From Saccharopolyspora thermophila (lineage in GTDB: Bacteria > Actinomycetota > Actinomycetes > Mycobacteriales > Pseudonocardiaceae), in the NCBI RefSeq assembly GCF_014646075.1, contig NZ_BMMT01000014.1:1-64000 (forward strand): 64,000 nt of DNA. Direction: 5' to 3'. Made by a program: the position numbers and the translations under genes. Position 1 is the first letter of the stretch. The number at the start of each line of letters is the position of its first letter. Shown here piece by piece: positions 43,187-51,425 of this stretch. The notes below the pieces were generated by a model. The model was not told where the DNA came from, ran no database searches, and saw nothing but the letters and a program-made list of their open reading frames with translations.

Positions 43187-45185
43187 CGCTCACCTTCCCG
43201 TTCGTACCCAGACCACGCCGGGCCGCACCCGGCATCGAGGTGTAGTGCTGCTGGCGGACCCGGGTGGACGACTCCAGCTGCCACGGAACACTCGTGACCA
43301 TGACGCCCGGCTGGAACAGCAGCCTGCTCTTGAGCCGCAGTGCGCTCTGGTTGTGCAGCAGCTGCTCCCACCAGTGGCCCACGACGTATTCGGGGATGAA
43401 CACGGTCACCACGTCGCGCGGGCTGTCCCGCCGGATGCGCTTGACGTACTCCAGCACCGGCCGGGTGATCTCCCGATACGGCGACTCCAGCACCTTCAAC
43501 GGCACCGGGAGGTTCTCCCGCTCCCACTGCGCCACCAGCTCGCGGGTGTCCCGGTCGTCGACGTTGACCGTCACGCCCTCCAGCACGTCCGGCCGGGTCG
43601 CGCGCGCGTAGGCGATGGCGCGCATGGTCGGCAGGTGCAGCTTGGACACCAGGATCAGCGCGTGGTTGCGCGAGGGCAGCACGGCGTCGGCCTCCTGCTT
43701 GCGCAGCTCCTCGGCCACCTGGTCGTAGTGCCGGCGGATGGCGGTCATCAGCAGGTAGATCGCGGCCATCACGGCGATGGCGATCCAGGCGCCGTGGGTG
43801 AACTTGGTGATCAGCACGATCACCAGCACGCCGGCCGTCATGAACAGGCCGAAGGAGTTGATCGCCTGCGAGCGCCGCATCCGCCGCCGGGCCATCTGGT
43901 CGGTCTCGGTGCGCAGCAGCCGGTTCCAGTGCCGGATCATGCCGCTCTGGCTGAGCACGAACGACACGAACACGCCCACGATGTAGAGCTGGATCAGCCG
44001 GGTCACCTCGGCCTCGAAGGCGAACACCAGGATGATCGCGCCCGCGGCCAGGAACAGGATGCCGTTGGAGAACGCCAGCCGGTCGCCGCGGGTGTGCAGC
44101 TGGCGCGGCAGGAAGCGATCCTGCGCCAGGATCGACCCCAGCACCGGGAAGCCGTTGAAGGCGGTGTTGGCGGCCAGCACCAGGATCAGACCGGTGAAGA
44201 ACACCAGGTACCACGCGCCGGGCGGGAAGCCCGCGAACACCGCGTTGGCCAGCTGGGCGACCAGCGTCTTCTGCTGGTAGCCGGGCGGCGCGCCGATCAA
44301 CTGGTGCGCCGGGTCCTCGGCGATGACCGCGCCGGTCAGCCTGGCCAGCAGAAGCAGACCCATGAACATCACGACCGCAAATCCGCCCATCAGCGCGAGC
44401 GTGATGGCCGCGTTGCGGGACTTGGGCTTGCGGAAGGCGGGCACGCCGTTGCTGATGGCCTCGACGCCGGTCAGCGCCGCGCTGCCGGAGGAGAAGGCCC
44501 GCAGGATGAGAAACACGAAGGCGACCCCGGCCATCTGGGTCTCCTCCGGGATGATCTGGAAGTCGGCGCTCTCGGCGCGCAGTTCGTGGCCGAGCACGAA
44601 GGCGCGGAAGTAGCCCCAGCCGATCATGCCGAGCACACCCACGACGAAGGCGTAGGTCGGGATCGCGAACAGCGAACCGGACTCTCGGACACCGCGCAGG
44701 TTCATGGCGGTCAGCAGGACGATCGCGCCGACGGCGAACAGCACCTTGTGCTGGGCGACGAACGGGATCACCGAACCGATGTTGGCCGCGGCCGAGGAGA
44801 TGGACACCGCCACCGTGAGGATGTAGTCCACCAGCAGGGCGCTGGCCACGACCAGGCCCCAGCGGGTGCCGTGGTTGACCGTGGCGACCTCGTAGTCACC
44901 GCCACCGGAGGTGTAGGCCCGCACGTTCTGCCGGTAGGAGGCGACCACCGTGATCATCACGAGCGCCACCAGGAGACCGATCCAGGGGCTCACCGCGTAG
45001 GCCGACACACCGGCCGCGGACAGCACCAGCAGGATCTCCTCCGGGGCGTAGGCCACGCTCGACATGGCGTCGGAGGAGAAGACCGGCAACGCGATGCGTT
45101 TGGGCAGCAGGGTGTGCGAGAGGCGGTCGCTGCGGAACGGTCGTCCGACGATCAACCGTTTCGCCACGGTTGCGAGCTTGGACAC
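43158..45185 (-). CDS. KimA-like APC-superfamily potassium importer
   Basis: 675 residues: about 12 membrane helices (about 30-490) and a cytosolic C-terminal domain. The sequence closely follows Bacillus KimA (YdaO): SSDAMSSVAYAPEEIL, with acidic and Tyr residues (D39, Y46) where KimA binds K+, SSGSAALTGVEAISNGVPAF, LVLAANTAFNGFP, and a tail with LLHNQSALRLKSRLLF. Annotators often label it an amino-acid permease, but high-affinity K+/H+ symport is more likely. Divergent from two RCK genes. TACGCT at 45193-45198, seven bases before the GTG, indicates leaderless transcription. Confidence 0.88.
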   Translation of the reverse strand: MSKLATVAKRLIVGRPFRSDRLSHTLLPKRIALPVFSSDAMSSVAYAPEEILLVLSAAGVSAYAVSPWIGLLVALVMITVVASYRQNVRAYTSGGGDYEVATVNHGTRWGLVVASALLVDYILTVAVSISSAAANIGSVIPFVAQHKVLFAVGAIVLLTAMNLRGVRESGSLFAIPTYAFVVGVLGMIGWGYFRAFVLGHELRAESADFQIIPEETQMAGVAFVFLILRAFSSGSAALTGVEAISNGVPAFRKPKSRNAAITLALMGGFAVVMFMGLLLLARLTGAVIAEDPAHQLIGAPPGYQQKTLVAQLANAVFAGFPPGAWYLVFFTGLILVLAANTAFNGFPVLGSILAQDRFLPRQLHTRGDRLAFSNGILFLAAGAIILVFAFEAEVTRLIQLYIVGVFVSFVLSQSGMIRHWNRLLRTETDQMARRRMRRSQAINSFGLFMTAGVLVIVLITKFTHGAWIAIAVMAAIYLLMTAIRRHYDQVAEELRKQEADAVLPSRNHALILVSKLHLPTMRAIAYARATRPDVLEGVTVNVDDRDTRELVAQWERENLPVPLKVLESPYREITRPVLEYVKRIRRDSPRDVVTVFIPEYVVGHWWEQLLHNQSALRLKSRLLFQPGVMVTSVPWQLESSTRVRQQHYTSMPGAARRGLGTNGKVSGDRKDRLDR

Positions 45186-45432
45186 GGCACAGAGCGTAGG
45201 CGCAACAGACCGGCTTCCGGTGGGCGCGGCTGTCTGAATTGCTCTCACGTCACATCCTGCCCGCCACCCCTGCCTCGGGCCGGCCTCACCCGGTACGGTG
45301 CACCAGCCCGCAACGGACGCGCGGGAACCGACCCGCAACGGCCACCGGCCGGGTACGGTCGGCAGAAAACTCGGTGGACGATCTACCGAGGTCGTCGACG
45401 TAGACCACCGGCGCAGCGAGGAGACGAAGGTC

Positions 45433-46098
45433 GTGCACGTGGTGATCATGGGCTGCGGCCGGGTCGGGGCCTCCCTGGCCGCGGCCCTGCAACGGCTCGA
45501 TCACACCGTGGCCGTGGTGGACAAGGATCCCCAGGCGTTCCACCGCCTGGGCAAGGACTTCCGCGGCCAGCAGGTCACCGGCAACGGCTTCGACCGGGAC
45601 ATCCTGGTCGAGGCGGGCATCGAACAGGCCGCGGCGTTCGCGGCGGTGTCCAACGGGGACAACTCCAACATCGTCTCGGCCCGGGTGGCCCGCGAGACCT
45701 TCGGCGTCGAGCACGTCGTAGCGCGCATCTACGACCCGAAGCGCGCGGAGGTGTACCAGCGGCTGGGCATCCCGACGGTGGCAACCGTGCCGTGGACGAC
45801 GGACCGGTTCCTGCGCATGCTGCTGCCCGAGGGCGTGGCCACCGCCTGGCGGGAACCTTCCGGCACGGTCGCGGTGCTCCAGCTGCCGCTGCACGAGGGC
45901 TGGGTCGGCCGCCGCGTCGCCGAGGTCGAGTCGGCCACCGGGGCGCGCGTGGCGTTCATCATGCGGTTCGGTAACGGCGTGCTCCCGGACGCCAAGACCA
46001 TTATCCAGGCCGACGACACGGTGTATGTGGCAGCGCTGTCGGGCACCGTCACCGACGTCACGGCGGCGGCTCGCCGCACACCCGAGGAGAGCGAGTAA
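45433..46098 (+). CDS. trkA: TrkA/KtrA-type potassium regulatory protein (first)
   Basis: 221 residues from the GTG at 45433. RCK_N domain with nucleotide-binding motif VVIMGCGRVGASLAAAL and acidic strand-2 end VVDKDP, then a C-terminal TrkA_C domain (about 135-215). Such proteins gate K+ transporters in response to NAD(H), ATP or c-di-AMP. No TrkH/KtrB channel gene is present; the divergent KimA-like gene is the obvious partner. In mycobacteria the pair is called ceoB-ceoC. Its stop overlaps the second gene's start by one base. Confidence 0.92.
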   Translation: MHVVIMGCGRVGASLAAALQRLDHTVAVVDKDPQAFHRLGKDFRGQQVTGNGFDRDILVEAGIEQAAAFAAVSNGDNSNIVSARVARETFGVEHVVARIYDPKRAEVYQRLGIPTVATVPWTTDRFLRMLLPEGVATAWREPSGTVAVLQLPLHEGWVGRRVAEVESATGARVAFIMRFGNGVLPDAKTIIQADDTVYVAALSGTVTDVTAAARRTPEESE

Positions 46099-46766
46099 TG
46101 CGTATCGCGATCGCGGGCGCCGGCGCGGTCGGCCAGTCCATCGCGCGGGAGCTGCTCGAAGGCGACCACGAGGTTCTGCTGATCGAACGCAACGTGCAGA
46201 ACTACCAGCCGAAACGCATCCCCGCAGCGGAGTGGATGCTGGCCGACGCCTGCGAGCTGGCGTCGCTGGAGGAGGCCGGGCTGGAGTCCCGCGACGTGGT
46301 CATCGCCGCCACCGGGGACGACAAGGTCAACCTCGTGGTGTCACTGCTGTCGAAGACCGAGTTCGCGGTGCGCCGCGTGGTGGCCCGGGTCAACGACCCG
46401 CGCAACGAGTGGCTGTTCACCGAGGCGTGGGGGGTGGACGTGGCCGTGTCCACGCCGCGGATGCTCGCCGCGATGGTGGAGGAAGCGGTGAACGTCGGCG
46501 ACCTGGTGCGGCTGATGACGCTGCGTCAGGGCCAGGCGAACCTGGTTGAGGTGACGCTGCCGGAGTCCACGCCGCTGGCCGGTCGCCGGGTCCGCGACCT
46601 CCGGTTGCCCCCGGACGCCGCCCTGGTCAGCATCCTGCGCGGCGGCCGGGTCATCGTGCCGCAGGCCGATGACCCGCTGGAGGCCGGCGACGAGATGCTG
46701 TTCGTCGCCACCAGCGACGTGGAGGCCCAGATCCAGGCGATCGTGCACGACCGCCCGCCGGAGTAG
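46098..46766 (+). CDS. trkA: TrkA/KtrA-type potassium regulatory protein (second)
   Basis: 222 residues. RCK_N with IAIAGAGAVGQSIARELL and strand-2 LLIERN, followed by TrkA_C (about 140-218: NLVEVTLPESTPLAGRRVRDL, GDEMLFVATSDVEAQI). It is a paralogue of the preceding protein and translationally coupled to it, so a hetero-octameric RCK ring is plausible. Convergent with the DUF3159 gene, 14 bases apart. Confidence 0.92.
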   Translation: MRIAIAGAGAVGQSIARELLEGDHEVLLIERNVQNYQPKRIPAAEWMLADACELASLEEAGLESRDVVIAATGDDKVNLVVSLLSKTEFAVRRVVARVNDPRNEWLFTEAWGVDVAVSTPRMLAAMVEEAVNVGDLVRLMTLRQGQANLVEVTLPESTPLAGRRVRDLRLPPDAALVSILRGGRVIVPQADDPLEAGDEMLFVATSDVEAQIQAIVHDRPPE

Positions 46767-46780
46767 GTCGTCGGGGCGGC

Positions 46781-47497
46781 TCAACCCAGCGACGGGTTGG
46801 CGTGCACGGCCGCCTTCTCCTGCTCCGCGACCTTCGAGGCGCGGCGGATGGCCCAGACCGTGACGATGAGCGCCAGGCCGGTCAGCGGGTAGCCCATCGC
46901 GATCCGGGCGAACGCCAGCCAGCCGGTCTGGTCGGAGGCGTACAGCCACTGCTGCACCACGTACTTCGCCGCGAACACCACCGTCCAGGCCAGCGTGGCC
47001 ACGTCATAGCCGTGCATCGCGCGGCGCTGCTTGCGCCAGGCGAAGCCGTGGCCGTTCAGCAGCGACCAGGCCACGCCCACCAGCGGCCAGCGCGCCAGCA
47101 CCGACACCAGGAACACGCCGCCGTAGAGCAGGCTGGTCCAGATGCCGAGCAGGAAGAAGCCCTTGGCGTCGCCGGACCGGTAGGCGATGAACGAGCAGAC
47201 CGCGACGCCCAGCACGCCGGAGATGGCGGGCTGCAGCGGTTCCCGGCGGACCAGCCGGAAGACCGCGATCGCCACCGCGACCCCGATCGCCGACCAGATC
47301 GCGGGCATCAGCCCGGTGAGGGAGTTGACCAGCACGAAGACCACGATCGGCACCGCGGAGTAGGCCAGGCCGCTGACGCCGCCCATCTGCTCGAGGAGGG
47401 TCTTCTCCGGGTTGGCCGCCCGTTGCTCGGCGGAGGGCTGCTGGTCGGCGTTGTCCGGGACTGAGGACCCGGCGGCCGATGCGTCACGTTCGCTCAT
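46781..47497 (-). CDS. DUF3159 membrane protein
   Basis: 238 residues from the ATG at 47497. A disordered acidic N-terminus (about 1-35) precedes six membrane helices (about 45-225). Motifs seen: LLEQMGGVSGLAYSAVPIVVFV, FFLLGIWTSLLYGGVFLVSV and AWTVVFAAKYVVQQWLY. DUF3159 is an actinobacterial family of unknown function conserved in the dut-trkA neighbourhood. Its ATG overlaps the stop of the OB-fold gene by four bases, so the two are coupled. Confidence 0.9.
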   Translation of the reverse strand: MSERDASAAGSSVPDNADQQPSAEQRAANPEKTLLEQMGGVSGLAYSAVPIVVFVLVNSLTGLMPAIWSAIGVAVAIAVFRLVRREPLQPAISGVLGVAVCSFIAYRSGDAKGFFLLGIWTSLLYGGVFLVSVLARWPLVGVAWSLLNGHGFAWRKQRRAMHGYDVATLAWTVVFAAKYVVQQWLYASDQTGWLAFARIAMGYPLTGLALIVTVWAIRRASKVAEQEKAAVHANPSLG

Positions 47498-47871
47498 GCG
47501 GTGTTCTGCAACTCGTAGTAGGGGTTGTACAGCACCTTGCGTCCGTCCCGGACCGCAATCCGGCCGCGGGCCTTGATGACACGGCCGGGTTCGATGCCGG
47601 CGATCTTGCGACGCCCGAGCCAGACCAGCGTCACATCCTCGGTGCCGTCGTAGAGCTCGGCCTCCAGCGTCGGCGCCGACGCCTTGGGGCACAGACCCAC
47701 GCTGCGCACCCGGCCGAGCACCACTGCTTCCTGCCCGCACTGGCACTCGCTGGCGCGCTGCGCGCCGCCCGCCTGCGACCGCTCCGACAGATCGTCGGCG
47801 TCCAGCTCGGCGACATCGCTGGTCAGGCGGCGTACGAGACGACGCCAGTAGCCGCCTTCCGTCTTGCTCAT
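47494..47871 (-). CDS. OB-fold nucleic-acid-binding protein
   Basis: 125 residues. The C-terminal two-thirds (about 45-125) form an OB fold of the tRNA-anticodon/ssDNA-binding type: AVVLGRVRSVGLCP, LEAELYDGTEDVTLVWLGR, IAGIEPGRVIKARGRI. A short N-terminal helix contains RRLVRRLTSDVAELDADDL. Function unknown; RNA or ssDNA binding is implied only by fold. First gene of a two-gene operon with DUF3159. Confidence 0.87.
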   Translation of the reverse strand: MSKTEGGYWRRLVRRLTSDVAELDADDLSERSQAGGAQRASECQCGQEAVVLGRVRSVGLCPKASAPTLEAELYDGTEDVTLVWLGRRKIAGIEPGRVIKARGRIAVRDGRKVLYNPYYELQNTA

Positions 47872-48085
47872 CTAGCGCTCCTGTGCGCCCCTCGGGGCTC
47901 GACTCCGCAGCCCGTGCACCCCCAGCGTAACCGCCGTGAACGGCGTAGTCGCGGGACCGGCGGCATTGCGCCGCAGACCCGCCCGATCGGATCACCCCTT
48001 GATCGACGAGCCGTTCCGGCCCTGCGTCGCGGGCGGCGGCGGGCGCCGGCCGCCTGGCAGTCGATGGCGTTCCCGGACCCAAGCC

Positions 48086-48116
48086 GCGGGAGAGGTCACG
48101 GCGCGACCTCTCCCGC
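48086..48116 (-). terminator. Hairpin after the dut-DUF3710 operon
   Basis: Perfect 12-base arms GCGGGAGAGGTC and GACCTCTCCCGC around a seven-base loop, 24 bases beyond the DUF3710 stop on the minus strand. It separates this operon from the OB-fold/DUF3159 operon. Confidence 0.75.
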
Positions 48117-48140
48117 CGGACAAATCGGCCGCCAGGGGCG

Positions 48141-48791
48141 TCAGCCCGCCTGGCCGTTGTTGCCGTTGTGCTGCGCCTGCTGCGCCTGTTGGATGTGGCG
48201 CAGGATCGCCTCCGGCAGCTGGATCGGCAGCGGGGTGCGGACCGGCAGCGGTTCGGGGCCGCGGACCACGACGGTTTCGGCCAGCACCGCATACAGCAGC
48301 TTCGCGCACTCCTTGGCGTACTCCACCGGGCCCGCCGCAACCCCGCGCACCAGCCAGCGCGGCCCGTCCACGCCGACGAACCGCAGTGCCGCCTTCGGCG
48401 AGTCGGCCACCAGCTCGGTCCCCCAGTCGCCTTCCTCGGTGTGCACCCGCGCGCCGTCCTTGCGCAGCTGCTCGGCCAGCTCCTCGCTGACCTCGTCCCA
48501 CAGCCCGGTGCTGCGCGGCGCGGCGAAGGCGCTCACGGTGAGCCGCCCGACCTGCGTGACCAGGTGCACTGCCCGCACCGGCCCGGCCGGGTCGACCTCG
48601 ACCTGCAACTGCCCGCCCTCGGGCACGGGAAGCCGTACCGACCCCAGATCGAGCCGCTCCACCCCGTCATCGGGGGCCTCGCTCTCGTCGTAGGGCCCGA
48701 ATTCCGGGAGGTCCTGGTCGTCGACCGCTTCGGTGGTCAGCTCGTCCTCATCGCTGCCCGCTCTGGCCCGCTTGCGGCCCCATCCGAACAT
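48141..48791 (-). CDS. DUF3710 family protein
   Basis: 216 residues from the ATG at 48791. An Arg/Lys-rich start (MFGWGRKRARA) and an acidic linker lead to a soluble domain (about 48-190): ERLDLGSVRLPVP, VHLVTQVGRLTVSAFAAPRS, WLVRGVAAGPVEYAKE. The tail is Gln-rich (QQAQQAQHNGNNGQ). Function unknown; the family is typically encoded next to dut in actinobacteria, as here, four bases after the dut stop. Confidence 0.88.
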   Translation of the reverse strand: MFGWGRKRARAGSDEDELTTEAVDDQDLPEFGPYDESEAPDDGVERLDLGSVRLPVPEGGQLQVEVDPAGPVRAVHLVTQVGRLTVSAFAAPRSTGLWDEVSEELAEQLRKDGARVHTEEGDWGTELVADSPKAALRFVGVDGPRWLVRGVAAGPVEYAKECAKLLYAVLAETVVVRGPEPLPVRTPLPIQLPEAILRHIQQAQQAQHNGNNGQAG

Positions 48792-48795
48792 CCCC

Positions 48796-49284
48796 TCAGA
48801 CCTCCGTCCCGTGACCGGTCTCGGCCGAGACCGCCAGCATCTCGTGCCCGCCGGTGGACCCGTAGCCACCGGTGCCCCGCTGCGACTCCGGCAGCTCGGC
48901 GACCTCGTGGAACACCGCGTGCTCGACCTTCTGCACGACGAGCTGGGCGATCCGGTCGCCGCGCCGCAGCGACAGCGGTTGGGTCCGATCATGGTTGATC
49001 AGGCAGACCTTGATCTCACCCCGGTACCCCGAATCGACCGTGCCCGGCGCGTTGACCACGCCCAGCCCAGCCCGGGCGGCCAGGCCCGAGCGCGGGTGCA
49101 CGAAACCCGCGTAGCCCTCCGGCAGCGCCACCGCGATCCCGGTGCCCACCACGGCGCGTTCACCCGGTTGCAGCACCAGGTCGCGGGTGGTCACCAGGTC
49201 GGCGCCCGCGTCGCCGGGGCGGGCGTACTCAGGCAGCGGCACATCGGGGTCAAGTCGGGTCAGCAGGACCTTCACGTTCGACAC
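48796..49284 (-). CDS. dut: dUTP diphosphatase
   Basis: 162 residues, trimeric dUTPase. All five motifs are visible: [13 protein letters not shown] (I), [12 protein letters not shown] (II), [14 protein letters not shown] (III), [12 protein letters not shown] (IV) and [12 protein letters not shown] (V, the glycine-rich C-terminal arm). It hydrolyses dUTP to dUMP, keeping uracil out of DNA. GTG 49284 is preferred; a second GTG lies at 49275. The minus-strand -10 TAGTCT at 49293-49298 lies eight bases ahead. DUF3710 follows in the same operon. Confidence 0.96.
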   Translation of the reverse strand: MSNVKVLLTRLDPDVPLPEYARPGDAGADLVTTRDLVLQPGERAVVGTGIAVALPEGYAGFVHPRSGLAARAGLGVVNAPGTVDSGYRGEIKVCLINHDRTQPLSLRRGDRIAQLVVQKVEHAVFHEVAELPESQRGTGGYGSTGGHEMLAVSAETGHGTEV

Positions 49285-49308
49285 GGGCGGCGAGACTACC
49301 CTGAACCC
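49285..49308. promoter_or_regulatory. Overlapping divergent -10 boxes of dut and DUF3093 gene
   Basis: Only 24 bases separate the two divergent start codons. AGACTACCCT at 49293-49302 contains TAGTCT for the minus strand (49298-49293) and TACCCT for the plus strand (49297-49302); they share two bases. TACCCT sits six bases before the DUF3093 GTG, and TAGTCT eight bases before the dut GTG. Each -35 region would lie in the other gene's coding sequence. Confidence 0.65.
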
Positions 49309-49815
49309 GTGTCGGAAAGCGCAGAAGCGGCGAGCACCGTTGGGGACACCCCCGGTCAGGCGAACTCGGAGGGGCGTCCGGTGTACCGGGAGCGGCTGTA
49401 CGCGTCCTGGTGGACGTGGCCGTTGCCGACCATCGGCGCCGCGATCATGGCCGCCCAGGTGCACATGGGCTACCCAGGAGTGCGCGCGTGGCTGCCCTAC
49501 GTGGTGCTGATCCCACTGGCCATCGCGATCCCGCTGTGGCTCGGCCGGCTCAGGGTGGAGGTCACCGGCGGGGAGCTGTGGGTCGGCGACGCGCACGTGC
49601 CGCTGCGGTTCATCGACGACGTCGAGGTCATCCGGCCAGCGGAGCAGCGCCGCGCACTCGGCCCGGAGCTGGACCCCGCGGCATTCCTGGTGCACCGGTC
49701 GTGGATTCGCACGTCGGTGCGGATCTGGTTGGACGATCCGGACGACCCCACGCCGTACTGGGTGGTCAGCACCCGCCACCCGGACAAGCTCAAGGCCGTG
49801 CTGACCGAGCGGTGA
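49309..49815 (+). CDS. DUF3093 membrane protein
   Basis: 168 residues from the GTG at 49309. After about 20 disordered residues come [20 protein letters not shown] and two adjacent membrane helices (about 38-77), then a cytosolic PH-like domain ([28 protein letters not shown] ... [11 protein letters not shown]). DUF3093 is an actinobacterial family of unknown function paired with dut. The TACCCT box six bases upstream indicates a leaderless mRNA and fixes the start. Confidence 0.9.
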   Translation: MSESAEAASTVGDTPGQANSEGRPVYRERLYASWWTWPLPTIGAAIMAAQVHMGYPGVRAWLPYVVLIPLAIAIPLWLGRLRVEVTGGELWVGDAHVPLRFIDDVEVIRPAEQRRALGPELDPAAFLVHRSWIRTSVRIWLDDPDDPTPYWVVSTRHPDKLKAVLTER

Positions 49816-49840
49816 GCGGCCGTCCGCCCGGAGAGACAAA

Positions 49841-49868
49841 CTGGGCACACGCCGTCGCGTGTGCCCAG
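49841..49868. terminator. Terminator between DUF3093 and DUF4193 genes
   Basis: Perfect 12-base arms CTGGGCACACGC and GCGTGTGCCCAG with a four-base loop. Read on the minus strand it is followed by TTTGTCT, so it looks like an intrinsic terminator for the DUF4193 gene; on the plus strand it can also end DUF3093 transcription. Confidence 0.8.
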
Positions 49869-49906
49869 CCACTTCCCGGTCACGTCGTCGTCGCCAGCCG
49901 CCCGGA

Positions 49907-50206
49907 TCAGGCGGCGCAGTCGCGGCAGACCAGCTGGCCGTTGTGGTTCTCGGCCAGCCGGCTGCGGTGGTGGACGAGGAAGCAGCTCGAGCAGGTGAAC
50001 TCGTCAGCCTGCTTCGGGAGCACCTTGACGGTCATCTCCTCGCCGGACAGGTCTGCGCCCGGCAGTTCGAAGTTCTCCGCGATCGCCCCTTCGTCCTCGT
50101 CGACGACGCCGGATTGCGCATCGTTGCGTCGCGCCTTCAGCTCCTCCAGCGAGTCTTCCGCCAAGTCGTCGGACTCGCGGCGCGGAGCGTCGTAGTCGGT
50201 CGCCAT
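49907..50206 (-). CDS. DUF4193 zinc-ribbon-like protein
   Basis: 99 residues. The N-terminal half is acidic and probably flexible ([20 protein letters not shown]); the C-terminal half carries CSSC and CRDC, about 20 residues apart, a zinc-ribbon pair. DUF4193 proteins are small, abundant actinobacterial proteins of unknown role. AGGGGTGA before the ATG is a usable ribosome binding site. The gene is monocistronic. Confidence 0.92.
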   Translation of the reverse strand: MATDYDAPRRESDDLAEDSLEELKARRNDAQSGVVDEDEGAIAENFELPGADLSGEEMTVKVLPKQADEFTCSSCFLVHHRSRLAENHNGQLVCRDCAA

Positions 50207-50678
50207 CGTGATTCACCCCTGCGTATGTGGAGACTGCAATGGTGTGCCGCTGGTAAACGTTCCAGGACCCGGATTTGTGCCCGCAGGCGCCGTGATCGTC
50301 GTCTCGCCCTGCAACGCGTTCAGTTCCCCCGTGAATGAGCGACTTGCCTCATCCGGCACTCCGTGAGGCGCGGAGAGGGTAGCTCATACCGACTTCGAAG
50401 CTGCATCAGGTCACCCGTACGTGTGGTGTTCGCTGCACCGGCGGCGTCCCGCGGGCATGGTTCCGGCACTCCACCGAACGCCTTACCTGGTTGCCCGGTA
50501 AAGCACTCCCTGATGCGACGCGCGAGGAAAATCGCTGTTCATCATCGATAAAGGAGCGCGTCGGGATCGCCTGGGACGCGCAGCAGGCGTCCAGCGGCGC
50601 ACCGCGCTCGATCTACGCCTAGGCTGATCTAGTGAAGACGGGCACACGCGGGTCGAAGAACCCAGAGAGGGGCGGGAC
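50207..50678. other. Divergent intergenic region between DUF4193 and cei genes
   Basis: These 472 bases hold no supported gene; open frames crossing it have poor codon use. GC is lower than in neighbours. A small inverted repeat TTACC/GGTAA is found near 50484-50503. A TAGGCT near 50620 could be the -10 box for cei. Nothing else stands out. Confidence 0.45.
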
Positions 50679-51383
50679 GTGTCAGCCGTGAGTGCGAGGT
50701 CGGGTCGGCGCGGACCCCGGTACCGGCGGCGCCGCCCCATGCCCGCCCTGGTGGTTCTGGTGGGGCTCGTGCTGCTGTCGGGTCTGCTGTGGACGCGGAT
50801 CTTCGACAGCGTCGAGGACATCGAGACGGCGACGCGCTGCAACCCGCCCGGCGTCCCGACCGCGCGGCCGGACGCCGACGGCCGGACCGAGCAGGTGTCG
50901 CTGGGCGAGATGCTGCCGCGCAACGCGCTGGACTCGACGAACCCGATCCCACCGCAGGACGTCCGGGTGCGGGTGCTCAACGGCAACGGGGAGAGCCGGC
51001 AGGCCACGCTCGTCAGCGACGAGCTCGCCAGCCTGGGCTTCGCCAAGGGCGGCGCGGACAACGATCCGGTCTACGTCAACTACGACCTGAACTGCCACGG
51101 CCAGATCCGGTTCGGCGGTGCCGGGGCCAGCGCGGCCCGCACGCTGAGCCTCATCGCGCCGTGCGCCCAGCTGGTGCGTGACGATCGCCCGGACGCCGTG
51201 GTCGACCTGGCGCTGGGGTCGGACTTCGACGACATCAAGACCACCCAGGAGGCCAAGCAGGTGCTCCAGGAGCTGGCGAACTGGGTGCCCCTGCGCGACC
51301 AGCAGGACGGCGCCCACCAGGAGGTCACACCGCCGCGGATCAGTCACGACCTGCTCGCCAAGGCACGCGACGTGCACTGCTGA
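50679..51383 (+). CDS. cei: Envelope integrity protein Cei (LytR C-terminal domain)
   Basis: 234 residues. A basic N-terminus (ARSGRRGPRYRRRRP) is followed by one membrane helix (about 22-40) and an extracytoplasmic LytR_C domain (about 85-190: QDVRVRVLNGNGESRQATLVSDELASLGF). Conserved cysteines occur at about 54, 138, 161 and 234 and may form disulfides. In mycobacteria the family supports envelope integrity and virulence; the mechanism is unknown. GTG start. The position between DUF4193 and suhB matches mycobacterial gene order. Confidence 0.88.
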   Translation: MSAVSARSGRRGPRYRRRRPMPALVVLVGLVLLSGLLWTRIFDSVEDIETATRCNPPGVPTARPDADGRTEQVSLGEMLPRNALDSTNPIPPQDVRVRVLNGNGESRQATLVSDELASLGFAKGGADNDPVYVNYDLNCHGQIRFGGAGASAARTLSLIAPCAQLVRDDRPDAVVDLALGSDFDDIKTTQEAKQVLQELANWVPLRDQQDGAHQEVTPPRISHDLLAKARDVHC

Positions 51384-51388
51384 CGGGG

Positions 51389-51421
51389 CCGGCGGCCGAG
51401 GGGGCGCCCCTCGACCGCCGG
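51389..51421. terminator. Hairpin between cei and suhB
   Basis: Fifteen-base arms (CCGGCGGCCGAGGGG / CCCCTCGACCGCCGG, one mismatch) with a three-base loop lie between convergent genes, six bases after the cei stop and five before the suhB stop. It can terminate both. Confidence 0.8.
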
Positions 51422-51425
51422 GGCG

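Noticed and set aside
45186..45432. Possible c-di-AMP (ydaO-type) riboswitch before the KimA-like gene
   Set aside because: ydaO riboswitches control kimA in Bacillus, so I looked. The TACGCT box seven bases before the GTG implies no leader, and no ydaO consensus blocks were found in the gap.
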